This document shows positions 21,241 through 31,872 of a stretch of DNA of 64,000 nt, in pieces (within the stretch, counting starts at the first letter, position 1; each line of letters opens with the position of its first letter). Below the pieces are notes generated by a model. That model had not been told where the DNA came from. It was given only the letters and a program-made list of their open reading frames with translations, and searched no databases. The translations under genes were made by a program, and so were the position numbers. Source of the DNA: Paraspadella gotoi (taxonomy: Eukaryota > Chaetognatha). The stretch is taken from NCBI GenBank assembly GCA_051294375.1, contig CM119269.1, positions 21,251,665 to 21,315,664 of the forward strand, written 5' to 3'.

Positions 21241-24206
21241 TTATCGCCGAAAAAGGAAATGCATGCGACAGTTATGGTCAGTAAAGTCGGTAAAGCAATG
21301 AACGTCCAAGAGGAATCCTTGGAACCAGAAACTCAAGAAGCAGAGAGTCAAAACGAAAATGCCATATTTGGAGTTGTTGGTCGAGATCGACCCTGAGCCG
21401 GATGTCAACCACTCGAGAAAATCTCCGGCGCCGCCGAATCCGCTCTTCGCGTCGTCCGCGCTGGCGGAGGGCGCCGCCTTGACTTCGGGCGCGACGGTGA
21501 CGTCGTCGGCGTTGAGGTCGTCTTTTCGCAAGTCGATGACGTTGCTCTTTTGTTTCGCGTCGTCGTCGCGATTTTGTTTTTCCAACGGAAGAATCATCGG
21601 AGTTTTCAGCGTCACCTCGCGGACGCTTTCGCCTCCTTCGCTTTCGGTCAGCGCTGTCACGCTTATAACAACCGTGGCGCCCTCTTCAAACCCGCAGATC
21701 TTTGTCTTTGTCGTTTCTGGCGCCAACGTCTGATCCGGCGTCGTCGTCATCGTCTTTTGGCTTTCGGCGCCGCCATAACGCCACGTCAAGCGCCATCCCA
21801 CAGAGGGCGCGGCGTTTTCGACGTCAACGTCTTCGCCATGACGCCAACTGACGATCGCGCACATGGAGTCTTCGGCGACCACGACGACGGCAGTTAGATT
21901 TCGCGGCGGCGCGGCGGTCGGCGCCGGGCGGTGGGGTGGCCCAAGCTCCCGACTTGGCGCCGCCTCACGGGCGTCGCACTTTGGCGAAACTGAGCCCGTC
22001 ACGAAGATCTCGTGGCAACGCGGGACGTGAACGAAGAGGCGCGTCTCCGGACCCGGCACGGGCGCCTCGGCCCGCGGGCGCACTCGCACCAAGTAGCGGC
22101 ACCCGAATCGAAGATCGAATATGTCGTAGGAAGATTCGCGCGTCGTCGCCGACATCGACGGAGTCGCAGCTTTGAGGGCGTTCGACGAAGACGCTCCCGC
22201 CACCTCGCACTCGTCCGGCGCCCAACGAAGCGTCACCCAATCGGCGCCGCCCGCGCTTCCGTCGACGGCGCCGCTCTCCCACGAGACGCGCGCCTTGACG
22301 AGGCCATGGCGGAAGTAGGGGCGACCGGAAGTGACGTTTCGAAGCGGCGCCGGGCGAGAGCGGGCGGAGGAGGATGAGGAAGAGGAGGAAGAGAGATTTA
22401 TGAGAGAGTCGGGAAAAGCGGCGGCGAGGGGATTTGAGGAGGACGAGGAGGAGGAGGAGGAGGAGGAGGAGGTGGAGGAGGAGGAGGAGGATCCGCCGAG
22501 TCGTCGATCAGAAATCGCCGACGCCGGTTTGAGACCGACCACCCTCGAAAGCAGCGGCGTCGCGGCGTCGATGTGGATTTCGGCGTCGTTCGTCGCCGTC
22601 TTGTCTTTGTTTCCTTTTTTCCAAGTCTTTCCTCTGCCGTGTTTGCCTTTCAATTTCGATTCTTTGTCCTTGTTTCTAGCGTCTTTGTCCTTGCGCCCCA
22701 TCGTTTCGAAAGTGGACACGAACAGATGCGATCGCTCGCTCCTCAGTTTCTCTTCGCCGTACATGATGATCGCTTGCACCTGAACCACGTAGATGCTGTT
22801 CGGCTGCAGGTTGGCCAGCTGGTACTCGCATCGAGATCCTGAAGAAGTTCGAGATCGATTAAGGAGAAATTGAGTCGGACAGATCCATGATTAAAGGATC
22901 TATCGTTTGCATAAAAAATGAATAACAACTGCGCCATGGCGAAAAAAGAAAAGAGACGAGGAAATTCAAAATCAAAACGACTGTCACGCCACTCCACGCC
23001 TACCGGGTAATTCAAAACGACTGTCACGCCACTCCACGCCTACCGGGTATCGTCTTCTTCTCCTCGTCATCCTCAGCGTCCTTGGCGCGACCGACGCCGG
23101 GCATTCCCTTCCTCCAGGAGATTTTATACTTGTCGATGGGAAGATCGGTCCGCTTGGGTTCCCCCCAGCGGACGAGGGCTTGAAACCTTGGAACTCCGTC
23201 GCTGAGGACGGGTACGAGCCCGACTTGGGTGAGGTTGTGCGGCGGAGACGGGTGCTTTGGCTCCCGCCGCAGCTTGAAACCCTCCGTCGTCTCGGAGAAG
23301 CCCAAGCTCCCGTCGACGCCGACCGACGCCACCCGGAAGGCGTACCATCGACCGACGGCCAACTCGCGGGTGTCGACGACCCGCTTGTTGGCCACGAGGG
23401 AGAGATGGCTCCATTCCTTGAGGAGCATTCGGTTGAAGTGTCGCCCCTGGTGCCATCTTGCTTGGACCACGTAGACGATGGGATGGGATTTGTCATTGTC
23501 GTCGTTGTCGTCGCCGTCCTTGTCCAAGTCCCACTTCAGCCTTGCGGAGAGTTTTCCTGTAATCTCTGATACAGTCAGCGCGGTCGGCCGTGGCGGATAC
23601 GCGTCGGGTGGAATTGCGACGGCATTGGCGCAGTCACGTCGGCAGCCGACGCTGCAGCACTTAGCGCCGAAGTCGCAGTCGGAATCGGTGGAGCAAGTTA
23701 CGCTGCAGCTTGTGCCTCGGCGGTAGAGGGTCTGTAAAGGAAAAGAGTTCATTGGAAGAAGGGGAAAGATAAAAACAAGACAATTTTTCGTACCATACCC
23801 TTCCCCCACACCTTACCCTGGGGGACGGGCATTCTCCTGGTGCGGGCGCCGTCGGCATTTCCGCCAAAAACCGGCAAGATGCCCGACATTCGGAGTCGTC
23901 GGCCTGACAGAACCCTAGGCACTTGGCGGCGGCGTTGTGGACGACGTCGGCGGTGTCCGCTGCAACAACGCCCACGTCGCAAGGCCGCACGCACGACGAG
24001 CAACTTTGGTCGCGGAGGCACGTCTCCAGATTCGCGTCCAGATCCTTCAGGGACGGAGACGCCGAGAGGAAGGCGCGAAGTCGCGAGAGACAACGCGCGC
24101 GACATCGAGCGGAGCGAAGTTCGCGAGGGCGGGAGGGGGGCGAGGGGTTTGCAAAGGTGGGCGGGAGGAGGAGGAGAAGGAAGAAGGCGAGGCGGAGGTG
24201 AATCAT
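21241..24206 (-). CDS. ANOS1: Anosmin-1-type extracellular protein
   Basis: Three exons, 24206-23817, 23731-23044 and 22838-21241, join in phase to 891 residues; human anosmin has 680. Order: signal peptide (LRLAFFLLLLLPPTFA); cysteine-rich domain (CRARCLSRL to CRASCRFLAEM); WAP four-disulfide core (SCSVTCSTDSDCDFGAKCC, then CRRDC); fibronectin III domains with WYAFRVASVG, EYQLANLQPNSIYVVQVQA, FGCRYLVRVRP and WRLTWRYGG. Anosmin is a secreted, matrix- and heparan-sulfate-binding protein that modulates FGF signalling and axon or cell migration. Two features differ from vertebrates: a low-complexity stretch (GGSSSSSSTSSSSS) between FNIII repeats, and a hydrophobic C-terminal segment (KYGIFVLTLCFLSFWF) in place of the His-rich tail. 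That segment could be a GPI signal or membrane anchor. The C-terminus differs in copy B by one base, so it needs checking. Confidence 0.85.
22981..23047 (-). repeat. 40-bp tandem duplication containing a splice donor
   Basis: The unit CTGTCACGCCACTCCACGCC plus the next 20 bases occurs twice, 40 bp apart. On the minus strand both units carry CCCG|GTAGGC, so the real exon 2 donor of the anosmin gene is repeated inside the intron. Copy B has the same arrangement. Confidence 0.8.
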
Positions 24207-24956
24207 TACGGCGTCCAGATTCTTCGAGAAAAAAAAGTGTTGTTTTGTTTTGAAGTTGCGACGACAAACCAGCGATCGTATCAGAAATTTTTGAACAATT
24301 ATACGACCGAAAAAAAAAACAGTTAAAAAGTTTGTTCTCACGTGTCCCTCGTATGATTATTGTTTAGCGTGATATAATTTACAATTTTCAAATTTTACTT
24401 ATAAATAGAAGCGTATTTTCGATCGCTTCTAAGTTATTTTTTTCTTGATAACGTAAGCGTTCGTGGCGCAATTTGCTCGACGTCGTCGCCGCACCGGCCG
24501 TCGTCGCCTTTGTCGTTGTCACCGCCAGCTAAATATAGTATCCTTTCCTCGGTAAATATTTATTCTTGTAGCTTAAAAAGACACTTGATCGATCGATTCC
24601 TTCTTTTTCTCTTCTCCCCGGAGGAAACACGACACAAAATATTGTTGAGTCTTTTTCCTTTTTTTTTTTTATTCTGCGAGGGTTTTGGTTCGAGGGGATC
24701 GGGAGACATCGTTTTCTCCAGAATCTTTTTCGCCCAAAAAAATGAGAAAAAAATGTTTTGAGATGGAGCTCGGAGAGAGTTATAGAGAGAGAGAGAGAGA
24801 GAGGGAAAGAGGCGGGGAGACTAAAAGAGAGAAAATATGAATTTTCCTCGGCGCAGGAACGACGAATCGTTTCCAGACTTTTGATTTTAAACCGTCGTCG
24901 TTGTCTTCGTCGTCTTCCTCGTCGTCGTTGACGTCTTCGCCATCGATCTCGTCTCA

Positions 24957-25159
24957 GTCGTCGTCGTTTTCGTCATCATCGTCGTCGCCATCGTCGCCGT
25001 CGTCCCCGTCCTCTTCGCCGCCTTTGCTTCTTTTCTTGTCATGAGAAGAGATACTTTGGATAAAAATCGCGGGGCCATCAACGACCATGGTGCCGTCGAT
25101 GAATCGCCTTGGTGCCGTCGATGGAACATCGTGGTTCCAACATGGATCCATCTGCCGAA
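24957..25159 (-). CDS. Possible terminal exon of an unknown gene, acidic C-terminus
   Basis: On the minus strand TTTCGGCAG precedes an open stretch MDPCWNHDVPSTAPRR, then FIDGTMVVDGPAIFIQSIS and SHDKKRSKGGEEDGDD, ending in an Asp-rich tail and TGA near 24957. The middle part has normal amino-acid mix, which favours coding. No partner exon is clear; a stretch near 26255-26420 ending at a GTAAAG donor is the only candidate. Copy B has a one-base deletion in GTCGTTGATGG. Confidence 0.3.
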
Positions 25160-27819
25160 ACACGAAATTCCACCCATTGATTCAACTTGTAAATCTGTGT
25201 CGTTGCCGCTGCGGGTTTCGGCGTATGAAGGAATGAGAGCGAATGAATAGACTAAAACGGACTCAATTTCCGTAAGGCATGTTAGGCGTTAGTTATGAAG
25301 CTATCTATCTATAAAGCATGAGAGAAAGGCCTTCCTATTCAATTTAAAAAAATCCAAAATTTTGGTAACTCGCATCATAATTCTTTTTTTTTTAAAATGT
25401 ATATTTTTTGGTAAACGAAAAATGCTAAAGTTGCGAAAAGACAAAGAGAAACGCCATATTTTCTCAGTCATGCTAATCAGGCGCCTAATGACCCGATGAC
25501 GACGATGACAACGAAAGACGCAACGCAAATGATCTTTTTTTTTTAATCTTCTTTCGACAATTGACGCTTCAGTCACGTGACTTCAAATTCGTGCCACGAG
25601 CGATCGTGGTTGCAGTTGTTGTCAGGCATTCTTGTCAGGCACCCATGCCGGATTATTTCTCATTTATCGTTTATTTTTTATTGTTTATTGTTTATTGTTT
25701 ATCTTGACAATCGCGATGCAGTGTAACGCCTCTAATTTTTATCACATCTAAGTTATAAGTGAATACTAGTAGCATTTTTACTGCCATGTCTCTTTCTTCA
25801 ATGCTACCATGCCACTTTACTATCTTGTCGCCATGCCACTTTGCCTGAGGAAAGTCATTTGAGGTTATGGTCGAGGTTTTTTCCCCCTTGGGTATTAAGA
25901 TTTTGTACGAGAAAAAGAAACGAAAAAAAAAGAGAAAAAAAAAAAGAAAATAAAGAAGAAAGGAAAGAAAATAATCTGAAATAGAAAATTAGGTTTATAA
26001 ATGACTTTAAATAAAATTAGTAGTTAAAATTAATTGATAGAAATGAAATTAAATAAGCAGTTAAAATAAAGGATAGAAAAAACAAAAAAAAAGAAAGAAA
26101 GAAAGAAAGAAAGAATATAAGAGAGTGAGCAAGAAAGAAAGAGAGTAAGAAAGAAAGAAAGAATGAAAAGACAGAAAGAAACGAAGAGAGAAAAGGTAGA
26201 AAGAAAGACAGAAAAACGAATGAATAAAAAGAACTTTACTGGTGATTGATGAGGCGGAGGCAGAGAGAAGAGGCGATTGACGGGAAGATGCGTGCCTCAA
26301 GGATTTCGGCTCCTCTGGGTGATGGAGAGGGGCTCCGGGATTCCTTATCCCTCGATGCTCAGGGAGAGGGGGCGCGACGGCGCGGTGCGGCGCCGGTTTT
26401 TGATTAGGGAGGAAAATTTGGGGAGATTCTTTCGGAAATGAAAAGGGTAGAGAGGGAGGAGAGCTGAGTAGTTTATCCTTTGAGTGAAAGCACTATTCGC
26501 ATTCAACCAACAAGTTGATAAGTCCGTCTAATACGTTTGAAATGGGACAGGTCAAAACGTGTCGTCCTCTTGAAGGTCGACGGTGCGTTAACGTCGTCGT
26601 CGTCGTCGTCGTCGTCATTTTCTTTCAAACAATCGGTAAATCAAAAGAGATGAAAAGCGAGACCTACTTTTCGAGGTCGAGATGGAAACATTGGTTCCAT
26701 TCGGATCGAATTACCGGAAAAAAAAATCTCATAAATTCCCGCGCTTTTCTCTTTTCCTATTTTTTTTTTTTCTCGCTTCAAATTTCAGTGCGTTGGTTTC
26801 ATTTTTTTTTTCACTACTACTAACCGAGAGCCCAGGACATGAATTCACGAGGTCAAAGGTCAATCAAATGTTCGAGAATGTCAACCGGGAATCGGTAGAA
26901 ACACGAGGTCCTTTTAATTAAAGCTCTCCTTCCGACATCCGCCCCCAATTTCCCCGAAAAAAAAACATTTCGACGAGAAAAAAAAAAAATGTTTTTCTTT
27001 TTCCTCTTGTTTATCTTTTTTCGATGTTGATTTTTGAAAATGTGTTTCCCCATTCGGTGGGAAAAATCCGTCGCGTGTGCAACGGATCGGGAACAACAGA
27101 AAAAGTCAAGGAAAAGTGGGGAAAATATGTATGAGGATAAAATGGGGAAAAGAATCAGAAAGAGAATCCGTTGGCGTGAACATTTGAGTTGTTTTTTTTG
27201 TTGAAATGAAGCCATCTGTCTTGGCAAGAGTCGCTTCTCTCAGTTTTCTCGACAAGTCGACTTCTCGCTGGAAATTTTAATCCATTGGCGTCGTCGTCGT
27301 CGTCGTCGTCGTCGTCTTGTCATCGTCTCCATCCCAGTTCCCGATTTCATTCGCGATCAAAATGCTCAAAATTGTCGCCGTCGGGTATTTGTTGGTTTCG
27401 GTAATTGAATCCGAAACGTCCAGTCTTGACAAGTGGTCATTCTGGGTCATGAATAATGCGCCACGTCCGCGCCCACTCACGCCATGGTTGCGCCAATCTG
27501 AAACGTTACTAGGGATGATGCAAACATCCTATTTCTATGATGTTACAGTATGATTGCGCACAAACATAATCTTTAGTCAAGACATACGCATGAAAAAGTT
27601 GTTTGTGACTCAAATTTTTTTCTCTATCATTATAAAATGAGTGCCACATTTATTGTACATTTACAATGTAAAATTACGTAAATAACTAATTCGTTTTTAT
27701 TCGCTTTTCTGATTTTAAAAAAATCGATTCATTTCATTTTGTTTGCCATTTTTATCACGACCACCTTCACCGACCCTCAGTTCTCTTTGGTCTTTACGGT
27801 TTACCCTGATAAAAGTGTA

Positions 27820-27872
27820 CGCGCCGCGCGACGCTACGGCACGCCGCGGCTCGCCGCGCGACGCGGCGAAAG
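27820..27872 (+). repeat. 30-bp GC-rich VNTR, one full unit plus partial
   Basis: The unit CGCGCGACGCTACGGCACGC plus CGCGGCTCGC is present once with a partial second copy. The matching place in copy B (38438-38515) has one more full unit. Confidence 0.7.
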
Positions 27873-28018
27873 GGCAGAGTGGCGGAATTTGAGTCCATAT
27901 TTGACCAAAAATTACGGCGAGGAAAAAAGATGGGGATAAGTAATAGGTAATGGTAATCCGGACCGAGGCTTCGATTCCGACCCACGACAGCACGAAATGG
28001 TCGCCTTTACGTGTTTAA

Positions 28019-28085
<67 letters not shown>

Positions 28086-28688
28086 AAAAAGAGGGTCGGG
28101 TGGGTACGTAGTCAGAAAATCAACGGGAAAGAGCAGGAGGAACGATCAATGAGTGGAAAGGAGGAAGGAGGTAGAAAAGGAAAGAGAATGAATTGGAAGG
28201 AAAATTCCATCTCGGATCCATCGAAGAGAAAATTTTATCGCGAATCGTTTCATTTCGGGTTTACGGTTATTACCTTTTCTTTCTGAAGAGAAGGATAGAT
28301 AAGGGAAAAAAAAAGAAATGGCTTCAAAGCGTTTTAGCAATATTATGCAAACTTTATTTTCAAGGTTGGGAAGCTTTTTGTATTTGAAAGGTAATATGTT
28401 GAACAGAATATAGCTTGACTGTTTACTAAGTAGATATAGCCAACGGCATTGCCGTCGTCATCGCTGTCGTCGTCGTCGTGGTTATTTTGTTATTTTATAA
28501 CTGCGGATAACTTTCTGAAAAATGCGAGGCATTTAGATTGTTCTTCGATGAAAAGTCATCATTATTTGATACCGTGGTGTCGGTTTTCGTTTTTTTTCCT
28601 TTTCCCTCTTTCCATATTTTGGTTTTTTCCACTAGCGTGACCGAATTTACGGTATCGGCTCTTCTTTTTTATTTTCTTCTTTGAAAAG

Positions 28689-30957
28689 AATGACGAAGAT
28701 GACGAGGAAGATGATGACAACGACGACGACAACATTGACGACAACGAAGACGACAGTATCGACGACGACGACGACGACGAGGTCACCAAAGGTCGAAAAC
28801 GACGATTCTTTTTTACTCCAGTTTTTTTAAAAAAAGAAAATTAAAATGACGATCTTTACTCAAATCATTCTGTGTTGAGAGAAAACGTGAACAAATGAAA
28901 TACAACCCCTACGATAAAACAAAAGGCCCCCTAAAACGATGAACAAAAAAATAAACTTTTAAGCATCGAGATTCATCCTTTATAAACAAGAGTTACGTAA
29001 ATATTAGGCTAAATCTAACCGAATATAAGAATTGAATTAAAAGTTTTCATGCGATTTTTTTTTTCATCAGGAAATTCCGCCGTCGTCATCGTCGTCGTCG
29101 TCGTCAACAAAACGAGATGGGGGAAGAGTTGGGGAAAAAGAAGGAGGAGGAGGAGGAGGAGGAGGAGGAAGAGAAGGATGGGTTGAAAAGGGAGAGGGAG
29201 AGAGAGAGGGCGGACTGGAGAAAGGAGGCGAGAGGAGAGGAGAAAGAGGAGGGAGAGAGGAAAGAAGAATCGGGGAAGTGACCAATGGAAAAAGAGAATC
29301 GCCGAAAAAGTAAGTGAACAAGATCGCTCCTTCCAATGTGTTGCGCCGCTGTGACTTTCTTAGCCCGTGTATTTATGACGCGAATTGCGTCGGAATTCCG
29401 GCTTTTATTCTGCATAGTTTTAGGTTTTCCCGAAGGCGGCGCTAGGAGTCACTTAGATTTGAGAAATAAGAAACCAACTATAGGCGAGTTATGAGCATTT
29501 ATAACGTAAGTAGGACAGACGGACAGACCGACCGACAAACTGACGGACCGACCGAAAAGTGACTTATATAGAGTTGATTTTTAAGAATATTTTCATGTTA
29601 CGTATGTATAATTTTATTGTACATATTATATTGTGGATAAAAAAAGGCGAATAAAGACAAAATAAATAGAAAATTTAAAGGAAATAGCATATCACTGTAG
29701 CGATTTACTATTTCCAAATAAAAAGATTAAGTGCTTAAAAGGCAAATGATTAAAGGAAGGAAATCCACGGATCTTTTTTTTTTTTTAATGATCATGAATT
29801 TAACCGGATTCTTTTTTTATAAAAAAAAAAATCCTTTCCTTCGGGTTTTTTTTTCAGTATCTAGGAGGACCACATGTTTAACCTAGAAATATTTGATTTA
29901 ATTTTGGACAACCAGGCTTTTCACCGGGGAGCCCAGACTGCGTCACAGAAGGGAGATTATTCTCTACCCGCCGCTCGAAGCCTCGACTTCGCCTTGTCTT
30001 CTCAATCCGAAGGAAATCGAAAACATTTTAAAGTCAGAATTGTGGAATTTACATAAAAAAAATTATTAATGGCGTGTAGGAAAAGATTTATCGTTTTGAA
30101 AATAGGAACTCGTTTGGGCAAGACGTGAAATCGTGAGTCAAGAGACCAACATTTACATCTCCAACGCCACGCGATACTCGAGAGGTTCCATAGATCTTTT
30201 AATAGTACGAAAAGCAATAAGAACGACCCGAATTTCCTTCTCAACAAAATAAAGGTATCCACAAGCATCCCGAAACGCTCCCATCAATCCCAAAGTCTGC
30301 CACCTCTTCGGATGTTTTCAATTCGAACCCATGGACAATCAGGTGGCGGAAAAAAAAAAGGAACGTGATCTTGAAGAGGCTGGTTTTACAGGGCGCCACA
30401 CCCGCAGCGGTGTCACCTCGTGGCAACAGCGAGACAGCATGTTCATGTAGTCCAGACTTTGGATCTGGAAGTAGGCCCATGCCTACAGGCGGGTTACCCG
30501 GTCCATCCCACTTTCTACAAGACAACCTCAGGGCTCGAACCAGGGACGCACATTGGGATGGTGCATTAGTCCACTGAGCCACTGAGGCGCTGTGAAAGAA
30601 ACAGCTTTAATCCATCTGTGGTGATAGGACACCAGAATCTAACTTTTTTATATCGGACTTTTTTTTTCCCGATCTTTCTGTCTCCATCTCTTTGTCACTG
30701 TATATCGTGAATTAAACAAGCGGCACGAAATGGAATCGACGTATTAAATAGTTGGGTTAACCGCGATGAATTTTTTTTTCTAAATTTACGTATCTTTTTT
30801 TTTTTTTTTTTTTAGAAAGAATCGACGGTAGAGTTGGAGGTTTTGCGACGCCGCATCGTCGATCATCCGTGGACGTCGATCGATCTCGATCAACTCTTCA
30901 AAAAGGACGGGTTGAGGCGAGTTTGAAGTTCCTCCTCAAATTCTTCATAAATGATAA

Positions 30958-30988
<31 letters not shown>

Positions 30989-31258
30989 ATATGTATATAT
31001 ATGATATACAGTTTTGACGAGAACTGGCAAGACCGCGCCATTCAGCGACATCTACTCTTTCGCCTGCAAAAGGAGCAGAGAGAGCGAAGCGTTTGGGAGA
31101 GGCAGATGGAACAGAGACGTCTCAAGGAGCGGCGGTTGGAGCGGGTCATGCAGTTTCACTCCAACTGCCGGAAAGGAGATCGTGGGATCGATGAGGGAGA
31201 GCTGAGGGCGTCGAGGGAAGACGGCGTGATGGAGGAGAATCGAAGGAGATCGAAGAGG
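28689..31258 (+). CDS. Gene X, copy A: unrecognised acidic/Arg-rich coiled-coil protein, internal exons
   Basis: Six exons: 28689-28781 (acidic, NDEDDEEDDDNDDD; least certain), 29071-29309 (Ser/Gly/Arg/Glu-rich), 29916-30032, 30106-30254, 30816-30910, 31012-31258. Joined they read PRLRHRREIILYPPLEAST, CLLNPKEIENILK, SLSQETNIYISNATRYSRG, VLRRRIVDHPWTSIDLDQLF, FDENWQDRAIQRHLLFRLQ, KEQRERSVWERQMEQRRLKE. The last exon is a highly charged helix, probably coiled coil. I recognise no family. The exon at 30106 is 149 bases here but must be 151 for the phases to fit; copies B and C have the two missing C bases (after AAATCG and after TTCCAT). The gene would continue in copy B at 42314. Start and end are not in copy A. 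Confidence 0.6.
30385..30597 (-). mobile_element. tRNA-derived SINE (copy A)
   Basis: On the minus strand the head reads GCGCCTCAGTGGCTCAGTGG, with A-box TGGCTCAGTGG, and then CCCTGGTTCGAGCCC as B box. A body with GTGGGATGGACCGGGTAACC then CGCCTGTAGG follows. It lies in a gene X intron. Equivalent copies are at about 41005-41220 and 44953-45172. The body is shared with the elements at 1787-2449 and 58865-59015. Confidence 0.75.
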
Positions 31259-31376
31259 GTAGGGAGGGGAGAGAAGGGATATGGAAAAGTTAGGTAGGGT
31301 TCTGATAGTGTCTCGTACCGATAAATTTAAAAAAAAATACTATAAACTAGTCTAGTGTGGCGGTATATTCACACCG

Positions 31377-31401
31377 NNNNNNNNNNNNNNNNNNNNNNNN
31401 N
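31377..31401. other. Assembly gap, 25 N
   Basis: Fixed-length N spacer joining copy A to copy B; sequence before the gap (ATTCACACCG) continues naturally in copy B at 42000. Confidence 0.98.
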
Positions 31402-31872
31402 AAATAAAAAAAGAACTGAATGGTTTTGAAAAAAACATTTTAGCTTCGTTAAATTAGTAAAACTAAAAATAAAGAAATATGGAAGTCGATTAAAATTCAC
31501 TCAAAATGGACTCTGGTGACGAAGACGTTTTTTCGCCGCGTCCGAAGACAAAGATTCGCCGCCGATTTTGACGTCGACGGAGAAAATTTCGTCCAAGGTG
31601 ACGCCGACGATGACGCCGACGTTTGACGAGTCGGCGACGTCAACGAAGCGGAAGAGTTCGTCGGCGACCTCGAGCGAAAGCGGACGGAGTAAAAAGGTTG
31701 TTGTTATTATTGTTATTGTTGTTGTTTCGTTTTCTACGGTCAACTCTTTTTTAAGAATTTCTTTCGATCGCGTGCTTTTTGTGGGTTTTCGTTTAATTTC
31801 GGCCAATCGAAGTTTTCAATCGTCGATAAAAAAAAAAATATCTCACAGCAGTGACAGCAACTTTCGAACTCG

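Larger units (their letters stand above)
24207..28688. other. Spacer between anosmin-type gene (-) and gene X (+)
   Basis: Contains the anosmin upstream region, low-complexity (GTC)n near 24900-25020, (AAAG)n near 26085-26200, (GTC)n at 27288-27315, a GC-rich minisatellite at 27820-27870 and (GA)n at 28019-28081. Apart from the weak exon candidate listed separately I see no convincing gene. Confidence 0.5.
20768..31376. repeat. Duplicated block, copy A
   Basis: This 10.6-kb block recurs almost base for base at 31402-41999, with scattered single-base indels. Its last 3.1 kb also recurs, with many more errors, at 42789-46000. The copies are joined by 25-base N spacers. Confidence 0.9.

Noticed and set aside
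22331-22783. Plus-strand 150-residue Glu-rich frame
   Set aside because: It is the opposite strand of the Ser-rich part of the anosmin exon, whose minus-strand frame has recognisable FNIII sequence.
29071-29309. Minus-strand Ser/Pro/Leu-rich frames over the gene X exon
   Set aside because: Shadow of the G/A-rich plus-strand exon, which has a good acceptor (TTTCATCAG) and a GTAAGT donor.
29874-30056. Plus-strand 60-residue frame starting MFNLEIFDLIL
   Set aside because: The neighbouring frame of the same bases joins in phase to flanking gene X exons; the ATG is lost in copy B.
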